From Bacteroidales bacterium UBA3663 (lineage in GTDB: Bacteria; Bacteroidota; Bacteroidia; Bacteroidales; UBA3663), in NCBI GenBank assembly GCA_002373755.1, contig DFJU01000096.1, forward strand, positions 1-20,307: a DNA stretch of 20,307 nucleotides. The letters are read 5' to 3'. The position numbers and the translations under genes were made by a program. How positions within the stretch are numbered: the first letter of the stretch is position 1; each line of letters starts with the position of its first letter. The notes below the pieces were generated by a model that was not told the origin of the DNA, did no database searches, and worked only from the letters and a program-made list of their open reading frames with translations. Of this stretch, positions 19,082 to 20,307 are shown one piece after another.

Positions 19082-20188
19082 ATGGCAAATTCCACGATAT
19101 TAGACAAGTTGGAGGGCCTTGCAAGCCGCTTCGAGGAGGTCTCCACGCTGGTGACCGACCCAGCCGTCATTGCCGACCAGCCCCGCTTCGTCAAACTGAC
19201 CCGCGAGTACAAGGATCTGGAAGAGATTCTGGCTGCCCGCAAGGAATATGTCGCCCTGCTCAACGGCATCGATGAGGCAAAAATGATGTTGGCCGATGAC
19301 GATGCCGAGCTGAAGGAGATGGCGCGTGAGCAATTGGCCGACTGCGAAGCCCGACTGCCCGAAATGGAGGAGCGCATCAAGCTGCTGCTCATCCCCAAAG
19401 ACCCCGAAGATGCGCGCAATGCCGTGCTCGAAATCCGTGGCGGAACGGGCGGCGACGAGGCTGCACTGTTTGCCGGCGACCTCTTCAAGATGTACCAGCG
19501 CTATTGCGAGTCGAAGGGCTGGCAAGTGGCCGTACAGAGCGCGTCGGAGGGCGCCGTGGGCGGCTTCAAGGAAATCATCTGCATGGTGACGGGCGACAAT
19601 GTCTATGGCACTTTGAAGTACGAATCGGGCGTACACCGCGTGCAGCGTGTGCCTGTCACCGAGACGCAGGGCCGCGTCCACACATCGGCCGCAACCGTAG
19701 CCGTGCTGCCCGAGGCCGACGAATTTGAGGTGCACATCAACGAGGGCGAAATCAAGTGGGACACCTTCCGCTCCAGCGGCGCAGGCGGCCAGAACGTCAA
19801 CAAGGTCGAATCGGGCGTGCGTCTGCGCTACATGTGGAAGAATCCGAACACCGGCGTCACCGATGAAATCCTCATCGAATGTACCGAGACGCGCGACCAG
19901 CCGAAGAACAAGGAACGCGCCCTCGCACGCCTGCGCAGCTACATCTACGACAAGGAGCACCAGAAATACGTCGATGACATCGCTTCACGCCGCAAGACGC
20001 TGGTCTCGACGGGCGACCGATCGGCCAAAATCCGCACCTACAACTTCCCGCAGGGCCGAATCACCGACCATCGCATCAACTACACCATCTACAACCTCGC
20101 CGCATTCATGAACGGCGACATCCAGGACTGCATCGACCACCTCATCGTGGCCGAAAATGCCGAGCGACTGAAGGAGGCGGAGTTGTAA
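19082..20188 (+). CDS. prfA: Peptide chain release factor 1
   Basis: A 368-residue RF1, the usual length, which recognises UAA and UAG and triggers peptide release. The tripeptide anticodon is PVT at 191-193 (in RVPVTETQGRVHTSAATVAVLPE), the RF1-type PxT rather than the SPF of RF2. The catalytic GGQ is at 235-237 (RSSGAGGQNVNK). The C-terminal half (TRDQPKNKERALARLRS, YNFPQGRITDHRINYT) is characteristic of RF1. An upstream TTG-initiated frame would add eight residues but starts inside the promoter -7 element, so the ATG at 19082 is chosen. It is a single gene with its own promoter. The glutamine of GGQ is the residue methylated by PrmC in other bacteria. Confidence 0.97.
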   Translation: MANSTILDKLEGLASRFEEVSTLVTDPAVIADQPRFVKLTREYKDLEEILAARKEYVALLNGIDEAKMMLADDDAELKEMAREQLADCEARLPEMEERIKLLLIPKDPEDARNAVLEIRGGTGGDEAALFAGDLFKMYQRYCESKGWQVAVQSASEGAVGGFKEIICMVTGDNVYGTLKYESGVHRVQRVPVTETQGRVHTSAATVAVLPEADEFEVHINEGEIKWDTFRSSGAGGQNVNKVESGVRLRYMWKNPNTGVTDEILIECTETRDQPKNKERALARLRSYIYDKEHQKYVDDIASRRKTLVSTGDRSAKIRTYNFPQGRITDHRINYTIYNLAAFMNGDIQDCIDHLIVAENAERLKEAEL

Positions 20189-20208
20189 AAAAAAGACCCT
20201 CTCCCCGA

Positions 20209-20230
20209 CCCTCCCCCTTAATGGGGAGGG
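20209..20230. repeat. GC-rich REP-like hairpin downstream of prfA
   Basis: CCCTCCCC (20209-20216) pairs perfectly with GGGGAGGG (20223-20230), and a related CCCTCTCCCC lies just upstream. There is no T-run, so a dispersed repeat is more likely than a terminator, although it could act as one for prfA. Confidence 0.6.
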
Positions 20231-20260
20231 AGTTAAAATTACAATCAGTTGGCAAAAAGT

Positions 20261-20268
20261 CGCGTAGC
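20261..20268 (+). repeat. CGCGTAGC octamer between two CCCC-rich repeat blocks
   Basis: An intergenic copy in the context AAAAAGT-CGCGTAGC-AG, closely resembling the copy at 4311-4318. Confidence 0.9.
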
Positions 20269-20283
20269 AGAAGGTATCGTCCT

Positions 20284-20305
20284 TTTTACTCCCCTTTTAC
20301 TCCCC
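20284..20305. repeat. 11-bp tandem repeat at the right edge
   Basis: TTTTACTCCCC occurs twice in direct succession and may continue beyond the window. It is roughly complementary to GGGGAGGGAGTTAAAA at 20223-20238, so the two blocks could form the arms of one larger inverted element around the CGCGTAGC copy. Confidence 0.65.
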
Positions 20306-20307
20306 TT

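Noticed and set aside
19100..19960. 286-codon minus-strand frame
   Set aside because: It lies antisense to prfA, which is fully recognisable.
5202..20188. High frequency of GGCCGA/TCGGCC and GCATCGG words
   Set aside because: These mostly follow from common in-frame codons (GCC GAC, ATC GGC) in GC-rich genes, unlike CGCGTAGC, which also clusters between genes.
1..20307. CRISPR arrays, tRNA genes, transposases, integrases, attachment sites
   Set aside because: I looked for regularly spaced repeats, tRNA-like cloverleaf ends and transposase or integrase motifs and saw none; the AT-rich island has no visible mobility gene or flanking repeats.

Overview
The window looks like a chromosomal segment of a Bacteroidales bacterium, most like Prevotella or a close relative. 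Three things point there. Many genes are preceded by the Bacteroidetes sigma-factor promoter (TTTG, about 19-20 bases, then TAnnTTTG, usually TATCTTTG or TACCTTTG). Start codons sit behind A-rich leaders without Shine-Dalgarno sequences. The protein families are typical of the phylum: an HTCS-like beta-propeller/Y_Y_Y regulator, a reverse rubrerythrin, and a protein with the Bacteroidetes Smr N- and C-terminal modules. Most of the DNA is GC-rich; about 2.09-2.86 kb is clearly AT-rich.

Layout. Bases 1-16 are the extreme 5' end of a 16S rRNA gene on the minus strand, with its leader and promoter up to about 221. A divergent promoter then drives a thioesterase gene and dprA (333-1870), closed by a strong terminator. 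An AT-rich island (2093-2838, minus) encodes a small tail-anchored SAM-domain protein and a four-helix membrane protein. It follows a promoter plus a structured, terminator-ended RNA segment (2873-3180). Next come a minus-strand oxidative-stress operon (reverse rubrerythrin, rubredoxin; 3302-4058) and rdgB (4457-5065). A RecB/AddA-type helicase-nuclease (5202-8453) and a short glutamate 5-kinase, proB (8562-9353), follow on the plus strand. Two exported, probably outer-membrane proteins (9537-10997) are each preceded by a copy of a near-identical 70-bp repeat. A small DUF2007-type gene (11240-11452) comes next.

The most distinctive region is 11.5-18.1 kb, a compact polysaccharide-degradation locus. 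A membrane-anchored beta-propeller/AraC regulator (minus) is divergent from two translationally coupled genes. One encodes an alginate-lyase-superfamily protein. The other fuses an alginate-lyase-like domain to a GH28-like parallel beta-helix. No SusC/SusD pair is visible, so transport must be encoded elsewhere or outside the window. The window ends with an Smr-domain protein (minus), whose central region is a coiled coil, and prfA (plus), expressed from a divergent promoter region.

A second layer crosses all of this. The octamer CGCGTAGC (or its complement GCTACGCG) occurs 18 times by eye, where less than about one copy is expected by base composition. It is often preceded by an A-tract, and lies in intergenic hairpins, a terminator loop and the 70-bp repeats as well as inside genes. 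I know of no described function for it. All assignments come from reading the sequence; no database search was run.
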